From: Chryseobacterium sp. SORGH_AS_0447
GTDB taxonomy: Bacteria; Bacteroidota; Bacteroidia; Flavobacteriales; Weeksellaceae
DNA length: 64,000 bases
Reading direction: 5' to 3'
Assembly: GCF_030818695.1 (NCBI RefSeq)
Contig: NZ_JAUTAR010000001.1
Location: 2,536,501-2,600,500 of the forward strand
This document shows positions 1-7,756 of this stretch, in pieces. Under the pieces are notes generated by a model. That model was given only the letters and a program-made list of their open reading frames with translations, was not told where the DNA came from and ran no database searches. The position numbers were made by a program, and so were the translations under genes. Numbering within the stretch: position 1 is the stretch's first letter; each line of letters begins with the position of its first letter.

Positions 1-113
1 AAGTTGAATTTGCTTAGTCATTCATCCGGCTAATAAAATTATCCAGCACGAAAAAACCGGAAATTTTCCTGATGAATCCCCTGAAATCCATGTTAAAATT
101 CTTTCCAATTCCG

Positions 114-121
114 TATCTTTG
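114..121 (+). promoter_or_regulatory. Promoter -7 box for menB
   Basis: TATCTTTG matches the Bacteroidota -7 consensus TAnnTTTG. It ends 18 bases before the menB ATG. No clear TTG -33 element sits 17 to 21 bases upstream, so the assignment rests on the -7 box and its position. Confidence 0.5.
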
Positions 122-139
122 GGAAAAATTTTTACAAAA

Positions 140-976
140 ATGATCGAGTGGAAAACCGCCAAAGAATACGAGGATATTACCTATAAAAAATGTAACGGGG
201 TAGCAAGAATTGCTTTCAACAGACCGGAAATCCGTAACGCTTTCAGGCCCAAAACAACCTCGGAACTGTACGATGCTTTTTATGATGCTTACGAAGACGC
301 TTCCATTGGCGTGGTGCTGCTTTCCGGAGAAGGGCCAAGCCCAAAAGATGGTGGCTGGGCATTCTGCAGCGGGGGAGACCAGAAGGCAAGAGGACATCAG
401 GGATATGTAGGAGAGGACGGGAGACACCGTTTAAATATTCTTGAAGTTCAGCGGTTGATCCGTTTTATGCCAAAAGTCGTAATCGCGGTAGTACCGGGAT
501 GGGCAGTCGGCGGAGGACACTCGCTTCATGTGGTTTGTGATTTGACTTTAGCCAGTGAAGAGCATGCGATTTTCAAGCAGACGGATGCCGACGTCACCAG
601 TTTCGACGGTGGTTACGGTTCCGCTTACCTTGCAAAAATGGTGGGTCAGAAAAAAGCCCGCGAAATTTTCTTTTTGGGCAGAAATTATTCCGCTCAGGAG
701 GCTTTTGAAATGGGAATGGTTAATAAAGTGGTTCCGCATGCCGAATTGGAAGATACCGCCTATGGATGGGCCCAGGAAATCCTGGCAAAATCCCCGACCT
801 CGATCAGGATGCTGAAATTTGCCATGAACCTTACCGACGACGGAATGGTAGGCCAGCAGGTTTTTGCAGGCGAAGCGACGCGTCTTGCTTACATGACGGA
901 AGAAGCCAAAGAAGGAAGAAACGCATTCCTTGAAAAAAGAAAACCGGACTTCGGAGAAAATCAATGGATATCGTAA
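140..976 (+). CDS. menB: 1,4-dihydroxy-2-naphthoyl-CoA synthase (MenB)
   Basis: MenB closes the second ring of menaquinone by converting o-succinylbenzoyl-CoA to 1,4-dihydroxy-2-naphthoyl-CoA in the cytosol. The 278-residue protein has the crotonase fold, with SGGDQ at residues 77-81, the oxyanion segment GWAVGGGHS at 120-128 and SFDGGYGS at 154-161. The stretch QTDADV just before the last motif carries an acidic residue where bicarbonate-dependent enzymes have glycine, which suggests the bicarbonate-independent class (family knowledge). I chose the ATG at 140. The same frame opens at a TTG at 119, but that codon lies inside the promoter box TATCTTTG. menA follows 73 bases downstream across a hairpin repeat, so the two are probably co-transcribed. 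Confidence 0.95.
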   Translation: MIEWKTAKEYEDITYKKCNGVARIAFNRPEIRNAFRPKTTSELYDAFYDAYEDASIGVVLLSGEGPSPKDGGWAFCSGGDQKARGHQGYVGEDGRHRLNILEVQRLIRFMPKVVIAVVPGWAVGGGHSLHVVCDLTLASEEHAIFKQTDADVTSFDGGYGSAYLAKMVGQKKAREIFFLGRNYSAQEAFEMGMVNKVVPHAELEDTAYGWAQEILAKSPTSIRMLKFAMNLTDDGMVGQQVFAGEATRLAYMTEEAKEGRNAFLEKRKPDFGENQWIS

Positions 977-987
977 AAATATAAGTG

Positions 988-1044
988 ATGAGTAATTGGT
1001 AATGAGCAATTTTTATTACCGATTACTCATTGCCCATTACTCAT
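988..1044. repeat. Inverted word-repeat hairpin, ATTACTCAT type
   Basis: The arms 988-1010 and 1022-1044 are complementary at 20 of 23 positions around an 11-base loop. Each arm is built from degenerate copies of ATTACTCAT or its complement. The repeat fills nearly all of the menB-menA gap and ends 5 bases before the menA ATG. No T-run follows, so it does not look like a terminator. The same words recur in one orientation at 12822-12853. Confidence 0.85.
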
Positions 1045-1049
1045 AAACT

Positions 1050-1979
1050 ATGACAGATTGGATAAAAGCCGCAAGGCTTAGAACATTACCGCTTTCCTTA
1101 AGCGGAATTATCATGGGATCTTTTATTGCCCGTTGGAGACTTTACAATGAAGGCAGAACCTGGGACTGGAGGATCTTTGCACTCGCTCTGGTGGTGACTT
1201 TACTTTATCAGGTACTTTCCAACTATGCCAACGATTACGGCGACGGAATCAAAGGGACGGATACCAAAAGAGCCACTGAAGCGGAAGCAAGAGCCGTAGC
1301 TTCAGGGAGAATTACCGCTAAGCAAATGAAAAATGCGGTTATTCTATTTTCCGTTTTGTCTTTTGTAGCCACTGTTGCACTCTTATATCTGGCATTTGTA
1401 CCGGAATATATGAATGAATTTTACATTTTCATCGGTCTGGGGATTGCCTGTATTTTAGCAGCCATCGGTTATACGATCGGGAAAAAACCTTATGGTTATA
1501 TGGGGTTGGGAGATCTTTTCGTGTTCGTCTTTTTCGGACTGGTTTCCGTTTGCGGAAGCTATTTTCTATTTACCAAATCGTTCAGCTGGGATATGCTGTT
1601 GCCGGGAGCGGCAATCGGAATGATGAGCATGGCAGTCCTCAACTTGAATAACATGAGGGATATCGAAAGTGATAAATTATCCGGGAAAAACAGTTTTGCC
1701 CTTCGCATCGGATTCAAAAAAGCCATGATCTATGAAATGGTCCTGCTTAATCTTCCTTTGATCTTCATCCTGATGTTCCTTGGGGTAAACGGATTTTTCC
1801 AGACACAGAACTACTACGTTTTTATTGTGATGATCTTAATGCTTCCTTTGATGAGGATCAGAAGAAACATTATGACCGTAAAAAATCCTCGAGAGCTTGA
1901 TCCGTTTTTGAAGCAGGTAGGAATTATAACCTTAATGATTGCTGTTCTTACGGCAGCCGGACTTAATCTGTTTCATTAG
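1050..1979 (+). CDS. menA: 1,4-dihydroxy-2-naphthoate prenyltransferase (MenA)
   Basis: MenA attaches a polyprenyl chain to 1,4-dihydroxy-2-naphthoate in the inner membrane, giving demethylmenaquinone. The 309-residue protein belongs to the UbiA family. It shows the first Asp-rich motif NDYGDGIKGTDT at residues 61-72 and a second polar motif with NLNNMRDIESD near residue 198. Roughly eight hydrophobic segments run along the rest. It lies directly after menB in the same direction, the usual pairing for this pathway. The hairpin repeat in between may modulate its expression (inference). Confidence 0.94.
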   Translation: MTDWIKAARLRTLPLSLSGIIMGSFIARWRLYNEGRTWDWRIFALALVVTLLYQVLSNYANDYGDGIKGTDTKRATEAEARAVASGRITAKQMKNAVILFSVLSFVATVALLYLAFVPEYMNEFYIFIGLGIACILAAIGYTIGKKPYGYMGLGDLFVFVFFGLVSVCGSYFLFTKSFSWDMLLPGAAIGMMSMAVLNLNNMRDIESDKLSGKNSFALRIGFKKAMIYEMVLLNLPLIFILMFLGVNGFFQTQNYYVFIVMILMLPLMRIRRNIMTVKNPRELDPFLKQVGIITLMIAVLTAAGLNLFH

Positions 1980-2099
1980 ATAAATAAGACGCGAAAAGAA
2001 TGATGCTCTTAGCTGGTTATCATCATGGCTGTATTCAGATTCTGTTTTTAATGCTGTTATTTCTGATGGATAATCAAAAAATTTTAAAAATAAATTAAT

Positions 2100-2786
2100 A
2101 TGAAAATTAAATTTTTAGGACAAAACTGCTTTTTGTTCACCTATAAAGACAAAACGATCTTATCCGATCCTTTTTACAACTACAAAAAAGCGGAATCCGG
2201 GTTTGATATTGCTGCCCAGCAGATCGATTATATTTTACTGACGCACGCGCACGGAGATCATGTTGCCGATGTGGAAGAAGTTTTGCAGCATCACCCTGAA
2301 GCAACCGTTATCGCTGTTCCGGAGATTTGCGGATATTTTAAAAGTGCAAAAAATAAGGATGATGTCAACTTAGGAGGGGCGGCAAAAATCGATGATCTTG
2401 CAATTTCCATGGTTCCGGCTCACCATACAAGTTCATTCCCGGATGGGAGCTACGGTGGTGTTCCTGTGGGATACATTTTCAGGCTTCCTGAAGGCAGAAA
2501 CCTGTACATGGCAGGAGATACCGGTGTAATGGCGGATATGGAGCTATTCCCGAGATTATACGGCAATTTGGACCTTTCGATCCTTCCGGTGGGAGGCCAC
2601 TACACGATGGGTCCGGAAGAAGCAGCTTTTGCAGCCACGGAATTATTGAAAACACCGAAAGTAATCGGATGCCATTTTGATACGTTCCCTGCGATTGAGA
2701 TCAACCATGAAAGTGCAGTGAAGCATTTTGCAGACAAAAACGTAGAACTGGTTTTACCGAAATTGGGTGAGGAGTTCGAATTTTAA
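2100..2786 (+). CDS. UPF0173 family metal-dependent hydrolase
   Basis: This is a 228-residue protein of the metallo-beta-lactamase fold. It carries THAHGDH at residues 48-54, the HxHxDH zinc motif, and later conserved histidines in PAHHTSS, GDTG and GCHFDTFP. The length and motif order fit the UPF0173 (YtkL-like) family, whose substrate is not established. There is no signal peptide, so it should be cytosolic. It has its own 120-base upstream gap after menA, and the SRP RNA gene lies convergently downstream. Confidence 0.9.
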   Translation: MKIKFLGQNCFLFTYKDKTILSDPFYNYKKAESGFDIAAQQIDYILLTHAHGDHVADVEEVLQHHPEATVIAVPEICGYFKSAKNKDDVNLGGAAKIDDLAISMVPAHHTSSFPDGSYGGVPVGYIFRLPEGRNLYMAGDTGVMADMELFPRLYGNLDLSILPVGGHYTMGPEEAAFAATELLKTPKVIGCHFDTFPAIEINHESAVKHFADKNVELVLPKLGEEFEF

Positions 2787-2885
2787 ATAAATGTTGAAAG
2801 GTAATTTAAAAATCGGAATGGAAATGCTGAAGGGTCTAAAAACAAAAAAAGATAATTTTCAAATTACCTCTCTTCACTTAAAACC

Positions 2886-2895
2886 AAAAAAAAAT
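2886..2895 (-). terminator. T-run terminator of SRP RNA
   Basis: On the minus strand the closing stem of the SRP RNA is followed by A and then nine T. The RNA's own terminal helix supplies the hairpin for intrinsic termination. Confidence 0.75.
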
Positions 2896-2991
2896 GGCAA
2901 GCTACCTAAATCACACCGCTACGACCAATTACCTTTGCTGCGTTCCCACCCTGGAGGATTCTCAGGAGCTGGTTGTTTAGGACTTGCCGTT
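2896..2991 (-). ncRNA. ffs: Signal recognition particle RNA (small bacterial type)
   Basis: Read on the minus strand, the RNA has the SRP domain IV signature CAGG-GUG-GGAA-CGC-AGCA: a GGAA tetraloop on a 3-bp stem, flanked by the conserved internal-loop bases that bind Ffh. The 5' GGCAAG (2988-2983) pairs with the 3' CUUGCC (2901-2896), and CCUAAA pairs with UUUAGG just inside. A run of nine T follows the closing stem as a terminator. The length of about 96 nt fits the small SRP RNA without an Alu domain. A strong promoter lies immediately upstream. The 5' end is inferred from the promoter and is accurate to a few bases. Confidence 0.93.
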
Positions 2992-2992
2992 G

Positions 2993-3023
2993 CAAAGGTA
3001 GGAATATTTTATAAACTTCAAAA
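2993..3023 (-). promoter_or_regulatory. Promoter of SRP RNA gene
   Basis: On the minus strand TTTTG (3023-3019) is followed by 18 bases and then TACCTTTG (3000-2993), a good match to TTG-N19-TAnnTTTG. The expected start of transcription is a few bases past 2993, in step with the first paired base of the SRP RNA. Confidence 0.85.
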
Positions 3024-3120
3024 CATTATTACAGAAAATTAATTGAAAAAATAAGCTGATAGCGGTAGTTTACTGAAATTCAGCCTGATAATTTTTAAAT
3101 AATTTTCTAAAAAATTAGAT

Positions 3121-3720
3121 ATGACGAAAAGCCCTTCCACATTAGGAATTTTACTGTTTGGTGCTACGATGATTGTTTTTTTCGTGGTCTATTACTTCTT
3201 CTCAGGAGTTGATTATTTTGATATTTCGCTGAAAGCCAATGCTTTCGTTTTGCCGATTATTTATGCCGGAACGGCGTTCTGGTCGGTAAAATCGTATTGG
3301 AGCAGCCATCGGGTAGTCAGCTTTAAAGATGCTTTCAAAAGAGCATTTATTCCAATGTTCGTCGGTGGAATTTTATCCATTGTCAGCATTTATTCATTTT
3401 TAAACTTCGTGGATCCTGACGCCAAAAAATTGCTGAACTATCAGTATGTAACCCGTCAGAAATCGGAAATGGACAAAGAATATCAGTCGGCGAGAAAAAT
3501 TTTGAAACACCAGAAAGACATCGACGAGCTGGATCAGAAATATAAAGAAAGGCTCCCAAGTTTCTCTCCGGATGCGGTAAAAGGAAAAGATATGCTTACG
3601 GCAAGTCATTTTTCAGGATATTTTGCGGCAATACTTATATTTTACGTAGTTTTGTCATTGTTTTTCGGAGCGTTTTTCAGAACGAAAACGATCTATCAGG
3701 AAGAGCAGAATCAAGAATAG
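3121..3720 (+). CDS. DUF4199 domain-containing membrane protein
   Basis: This 199-residue protein has four hydrophobic segments: two at the N-terminus (about 9-30 and 40-60), one near 80-98 and one near 165-190. A charged, probably coiled-coil stretch of about 50 residues lies between the third and fourth. This layout and length match DUF4199 proteins, which are common in Bacteroidota and have no known function. The glycosyltransferase gene starts 17 bases downstream and the GIN lipoprotein follows, forming a three-gene operon. A role in envelope biogenesis is only an inference from those neighbours. Confidence 0.82.
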   Translation: MTKSPSTLGILLFGATMIVFFVVYYFFSGVDYFDISLKANAFVLPIIYAGTAFWSVKSYWSSHRVVSFKDAFKRAFIPMFVGGILSIVSIYSFLNFVDPDAKKLLNYQYVTRQKSEMDKEYQSARKILKHQKDIDELDQKYKERLPSFSPDAVKGKDMLTASHFSGYFAAILIFYVVLSLFFGAFFRTKTIYQEEQNQE

Positions 3721-3737
3721 TTTTTTATTAAAATTAA

Positions 3738-4688
3738 ATGAATTTATCTATAGTTATTCCGTTACTGAACGAAGAAGCTTCTTTGGAAGAACTTTTTTCC
3801 AGGATTGACAGCGTTTGCCGATCAAATGGCTTATCCTACGAAATCTGGTTTGTCGATGACGGAAGTACGGATTTGTCGTGGAGCATTATTGAAAATCTGA
3901 AAGTTCAGCATCCTCAGATCCACGGCATCAAATTTTCCAAAAATTACGGGAAATCCCAGGCGCTTCACGCAGCTTTTGAACGCACGAACGGTGATGTGAT
4001 CATCACGATGGATGCTGATTTGCAGGATTTTCCGGAAGAAATACCGGAATTATACAGCATGGTGATTAATGAAAATTATGACATCGTTTCAGGCTGGAAA
4101 AAGAAGCGTTTCGATAACGTGATGACCAAAAATGTACCGTCGAAACTATTCAACGCAGCGGCAAGAAAAGTGTCAGGTGTTTACCTGCATGATTTCAACT
4201 GCGGATTAAAAGCCTATAAAAGACAGGTGGTAAAATCCATTGATGTCTACGGGGATATGCACCGATATATACCTGTGCTCGCAGCCAATGCGGGATTCAG
4301 AAGGATTACCGAAAAAGAAGTTCAGCATCAGGCAAGGCCGTACGGAACTTCAAAATTCGGAACCGAAAGATTCATCAGAGGATTTCTGGATCTGGTAACG
4401 CTTTGGTTTGTAAGCCGTTTCGGTGGTAGGCCGATGCATTTCTTCGGAGCTGTAGGAACATTGATGTTTATTGTTGGTTTTCTTTCGGCACTCTGGCTGG
4501 GTATTTCCAAACTTATAGACGTTGCACGGGGAATCTACGGGCATCTGATCACCAACAATCCCTGGTTCTTCATTGCTTTAACCATGATGATTATGGGAAC
4601 CCTGCTTTTCGTAGCCGGATTTTTAGGAGAAATGATTATCAGAACGAACCGGGAGCACAAGAATTACAATATTGATGAAGTGATTTAA
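3738..4688 (+). CDS. Family 2 glycosyltransferase (DPM1/GtrB-like)
   Basis: This 316-residue protein has a GT-A catalytic domain, with the nucleotide-binding VDDGSTD at residues 39-45 and the metal-binding MDADLQD at 91-97. Two transmembrane segments follow near residues 233-258 and 273-300. The arrangement is that of polyprenyl-phosphate glycosyltransferases of the DPM1/GtrB group, which load a sugar from a nucleotide donor onto a lipid carrier at the inner membrane. The actual sugar cannot be read from the sequence. The stop at 4686-4688 is one base from the next ATG, so translation of the two genes is probably coupled. Confidence 0.88.
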   Translation: MNLSIVIPLLNEEASLEELFSRIDSVCRSNGLSYEIWFVDDGSTDLSWSIIENLKVQHPQIHGIKFSKNYGKSQALHAAFERTNGDVIITMDADLQDFPEEIPELYSMVINENYDIVSGWKKKRFDNVMTKNVPSKLFNAAARKVSGVYLHDFNCGLKAYKRQVVKSIDVYGDMHRYIPVLAANAGFRRITEKEVQHQARPYGTSKFGTERFIRGFLDLVTLWFVSRFGGRPMHFFGAVGTLMFIVGFLSALWLGISKLIDVARGIYGHLITNNPWFFIALTMMIMGTLLFVAGFLGEMIIRTNREHKNYNIDEVI

Positions 4689-4689
4689 G

Positions 4690-5391
4690 ATGAAGAATAT
4701 TTTTTACACCGTTGCCGTTCTTGCTCTGGTTTCCTGCGGAAAAGTTTCTCCAAAAGGAAATATCGAGCGGAAAGATGTGGATGTGCCCGAATTTGTGAAC
4801 CTCGATCTGGAAGGGAAATTCCGGGTGTTTTATGCAAGAGGGAACAAAAACTTCGTGGAAATTGAAACCTACCCGAATGTTGCGGATAACCTTGATGTTG
4901 AAGTGGATGATAAAACGTTAACCATCAAGGAAAAACGCGGAACGAAAGGCGTGGATTTTTATAATGTCACGATTTATTCCAAATATAATCTTGAAAAAGT
5001 GGCTATTTCCGACTCGGTAGAGATGAATATTTCAAGCGAAATTAAGACCGATAATTTTAGGCTTAATTTAAAGAATTTTGCTACTTTTATGGGTTCGGTA
5101 AATACAAGAAGGGCAGAAGTGGAAATGCTGAACCGCAGCAGAGCCAACTTTCTCGGACAGACCAAAGACGCGGTGATCAAAATCGCCGACACGGCAAGCC
5201 TGATCGCTCCTTACTGGAAAATTGAAAACCTGAAGATCGATTCCAAAAACGGAAACTATGCAGAAGTAAATGTCAAAGATTCCCTGAAAGGACATGTTCA
5301 GAATACCGCAAAATTTATTTATTATAATGATCCGATCCGGGCGTTTAAAATAGATAAAGATACGAGGGTGGAGAATAAGAAACTGGAATAG
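4690..5391 (+). CDS. GIN-domain (DUF2807) lipoprotein
   Basis: This 233-residue protein starts with a hydrophobic segment ending in LVSCG, a lipobox that predicts acylation at Cys16. The rest is repetitive beta structure with alternating short strands, as in the head-GIN (DUF2807) family of putative surface adhesins. No biochemical role is established. It is the last gene of the DUF4199-glycosyltransferase operon. Its stop codon at 5389-5391 is followed after one base by the left inverted repeat of the element at 5393-5917. Confidence 0.8.
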   Translation: MKNIFYTVAVLALVSCGKVSPKGNIERKDVDVPEFVNLDLEGKFRVFYARGNKNFVEIETYPNVADNLDVEVDDKTLTIKEKRGTKGVDFYNVTIYSKYNLEKVAISDSVEMNISSEIKTDNFRLNLKNFATFMGSVNTRRAEVEMLNRSRANFLGQTKDAVIKIADTASLIAPYWKIENLKIDSKNGNYAEVNVKDSLKGHVQNTAKFIYYNDPIRAFKIDKDTRVENKKLE

Positions 5392-5392
5392 A

Positions 5393-5917
5393 GGCTGGAA
5401 GCTGGAAGTTTATCAAGCACTCTGCATTTATTTAAAACACAAACATATCGGAAAAAAATTAGCTCATGAGTTTTAAGTTTGAGAAGCTGATTATATGGCA
5501 AAGATCCATGGAATTTGGAGAGGAAATTTTTCAGGTTTCCCAGAATTTTCCAAAGGAAGAACTGTTTAATCGGGTTTCACAAATAAGAGGAGCTTCGGAT
5601 TCGATCGCCTTGAATATTTCGGAAGGAAGTATTTTACAGTCGAAACCGGAATTCAAAAAATTTCTGGGATATTCGATTCGTTACTTAGCTGAAGTGGTAA
5701 CTTGTTTATACAAAGCAAAGAACAGAAAATACATCACAGAAAAGGATTTTAAAAAAATATATGAAGAAAGTTATTTTCTTATGAATCACATTATAGCATT
5801 CAGAAATCAAATTAAGTAATAAATTAAAAGGAAACGGATGGTGCAGTATGGAAATGTAAATATTTCTCTTAGCGTTTCGTCTACGGAATGAAGATAAACA
5901 TCCAGCACCCATCATCC
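5393..5917. mobile_element. Candidate element: inverted repeats around an S23-type gene
   Basis: The left arm 5393-5414 and the right arm 5893-5914 are inverted copies that match at 17 of 22 positions. The inner ends GTTTATC and GATAAAC are exact. The left arm is a degenerate tandem of GGAAGCT, and the right one of CATCCAGC and CCCATC. Between them lies one gene for a four-helix-bundle protein. The unit starts one base after the upstream stop codon and ends 35 bases before the next start. No transposase is present, and mobility is an inference. The architecture recalls the intervening sequences of 23S rRNA, which encode the same protein family between complementary arms. Confidence 0.55.
5466..5819 (+). 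CDS. Four-helix-bundle protein (23S rRNA IVS / S23 family)
   Basis: This small protein (117 residues) is all helical with no signal peptide. It has the N-terminal FEKLIIWQRSMEFGEEIF pattern, the central RGASDSIALNISEGS and the helix FLGYSIRYLAEVVTCLYKA, which together identify the S23/IVS-encoded four-helix-bundle family. Members occur inside intervening sequences of some 23S rRNA genes and as free genes in Bacteroidota. Their fold is close to the Avd accessory protein of diversity-generating retroelements, and the function of free copies is unknown. This copy sits alone between inverted repeats, away from any rRNA. I see no clear TAnnTTTG promoter directly upstream. Confidence 0.88.
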   Translation: MSFKFEKLIIWQRSMEFGEEIFQVSQNFPKEELFNRVSQIRGASDSIALNISEGSILQSKPEFKKFLGYSIRYLAEVVTCLYKAKNRKYITEKDFKKIYEESYFLMNHIIAFRNQIK

Positions 5918-5951
5918 CTTACCCTGCAAATAAACTGTACAAAATACAAAT

Positions 5952-7667
5952 ATGACAACATTAGAAAAAGCAAAACTTTGGTTGCACGAATCATTTGATG
6001 AAGAAACAAGAAGTGCGGTACAATTACTCATAGACGGTAATTCGCCTGACCTGGAAGACTCTTTTTACAGACCGCTGGAATTCGGAACAGGAGGGATGAG
6101 AGGAATCATGGGCGTAGGAACCAACCGTTTAAATAAATACACGTTAGGCCAGGCTACACAGGGACTTGCGAACTATATGCTAAAGCAGTTTTCAGGTGAA
6201 GAAATTAAAGTAGCGATTGCTTACGACGTTAGAAACAATTCAAAAGAATTCGGAAAACTGGTAGCTGATGTTTTAACGGCAAACGGAATTAAAGTATTGC
6301 TTTTTAAAGACCACCGTCCGACTCCGGAATTGTCTTTTACGGTAAGAAACAGAAACTGTCATGGAGGAATCGTATTGACTGCCTCCCACAATCCGCCTGA
6401 ATATAATGGTTATAAAGTATACTGGAATGACGGCGCGCAGATCGTTCCGCCACATGACGAAGCGATTATTGCCGAAGTACTTTCTGTACAGTTCGACAAA
6501 ATAAAATTCAACGGAAATGATGACCTCATCGAGTGGATCGGAGAGGAGCAGGATGACGTGTACATCGACGCCTGTATCGAAAATTCCACCTATCAGAATG
6601 TCGGAAAGGAAAATTTAAATATTGTTTTTACTTCCATTCATGGAACAACCTATACCACCGTTCCTAAAGCGTTGGAAAAAGCAGGTTTCAAAAAAATTGA
6701 CCTGGTAAAGGAGCAGATGATCCCAAGCGGAAATTTCCCGACCGTTGATTCTCCAAACCCTGAGGAACCGGCAGCCCTTGAAATGGCGATGGACCTTGCC
6801 AAAATCACCAATGCCGATATCGTTATCGGAACGGACCCGGATGGAGACCGATTGGGAATTGCCGTAAGAAACCTGGATGGTGAAATCGAATTGTTAAACG
6901 GAAACCAGACCAATACGATCCTGACGTATTATATCCTGAACGAATGGAGAAAGCAGGACAGGATTACCGGAAAAGAGTTTATCGGTTCTACGATTGTAAC
7001 GTCCGATATTTTCTTTGATATTGCCCAGAAATTCGGTGTTCAGTGCAAAGTGGGATTGACAGGATTTAAATGGATCGGAAAAATGATCCGTGATGTAGAA
7101 GGAAAAGAAAAGTTCATCTGCGGAGGAGAAGAAAGCTTCGGATTTATGACCGGGGATTTCGTTCGTGATAAAGATTCTTGCGGAAGTATCGTCCTTGCCT
7201 GTGAGATCGCGGCATGGTGCAAAGCCAACGGAAGAACCATGTACGAATACCTGATCGAAATTTACCAGGAAACAGGCATGTATTATGAAGGACTGGTTAA
7301 CCTGGTAAGAAAAGGAAGAGACGGGGCGGAAGAAATCCAGAACATGATGAAAAATTTCCGCGAAAACCCGCCGAAGCAGTTGGCAGGTTCTCCGGTAGAA
7401 GAAGTAAAAGATTTCAAGGAGCAGACGAATTTTATCGTTTCGAAAAATGAAAAACAGGTAATGAACGACATTCCAAAATCGAATGTGCTGATTTACTACA
7501 CGCAGGACGGAACGAAAGTCTGTGTCAGACCTTCAGGAACAGAGCCTAAAATCAAGTTCTATATTTCGGTGAAAGATGCTGTTACTTCTGCATCGGATTT
7601 CAGAGATAAGCAGAAATCATTGGAAGAGAAAATCAACCAGGTAAGAAATGACCTGCAGTTAGCATAA
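5952..7667 (+). CDS. Phosphoglucomutase / phosphomannomutase (alpha-D-phosphohexomutase)
   Basis: This enzyme moves phosphate between C1 and C6 of glucose or mannose and supplies precursors for glycogen, LPS and other glycans. The 571-residue cytosolic protein has all four family motifs: the phosphoserine loop TASHNPPEYNGY with Ser145, the metal site GTDPDGDRLG near 294, the sugar specificity loop GGEESFGF near 391 and the phosphate-binding RPSGTEPK near 526. The length and the N-terminal EFGTGGMRG fit the long PGM2-like branch. Substrate preference between glucose and mannose cannot be settled from sequence. An aminotransferase gene follows after a hairpin repeat. Confidence 0.93.
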   Translation: MTTLEKAKLWLHESFDEETRSAVQLLIDGNSPDLEDSFYRPLEFGTGGMRGIMGVGTNRLNKYTLGQATQGLANYMLKQFSGEEIKVAIAYDVRNNSKEFGKLVADVLTANGIKVLLFKDHRPTPELSFTVRNRNCHGGIVLTASHNPPEYNGYKVYWNDGAQIVPPHDEAIIAEVLSVQFDKIKFNGNDDLIEWIGEEQDDVYIDACIENSTYQNVGKENLNIVFTSIHGTTYTTVPKALEKAGFKKIDLVKEQMIPSGNFPTVDSPNPEEPAALEMAMDLAKITNADIVIGTDPDGDRLGIAVRNLDGEIELLNGNQTNTILTYYILNEWRKQDRITGKEFIGSTIVTSDIFFDIAQKFGVQCKVGLTGFKWIGKMIRDVEGKEKFICGGEESFGFMTGDFVRDKDSCGSIVLACEIAAWCKANGRTMYEYLIEIYQETGMYYEGLVNLVRKGRDGAEEIQNMMKNFRENPPKQLAGSPVEEVKDFKEQTNFIVSKNEKQVMNDIPKSNVLIYYTQDGTKVCVRPSGTEPKIKFYISVKDAVTSASDFRDKQKSLEEKINQVRNDLQLA

Positions 7668-7684
7668 ATAAATCAACGATGTAT

Positions 7685-7717
7685 TGGTTTGGCAATATAC
7701 CAATGATTGCCAAACCA
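7685..7717. repeat. Perfect 12-bp hairpin, TTGGCAAT type
   Basis: TGGTTTGGCAAT (7685-7696) and ATTGCCAAACCA (7706-7717) form a perfect stem around a 9-base loop that itself contains the word ACCAAT. Outer bases TGTA (7680-7683) and TACA (7727-7730) can add to the stem. There is no T-run. It lies in the gap before the aminotransferase gene. An ATG at 7679 would place it inside that frame, which argues against that start. Confidence 0.85.
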
Positions 7718-7756
7718 TTATATGGTTACATTAATAATATTAAAATAAAAGTAAAA

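Noticed and set aside
1..113. Gene at the left edge
   Set aside because: Minus-strand frame 14-427 is the shadow of menB; the first 113 bases show only AT-rich sequence and the menB promoter.
2791..3042. Plus-strand frame of 83 codons
   Set aside because: It overlies the SRP RNA gene and its promoter on the other strand, has no recognisable protein features and no promoter of its own.
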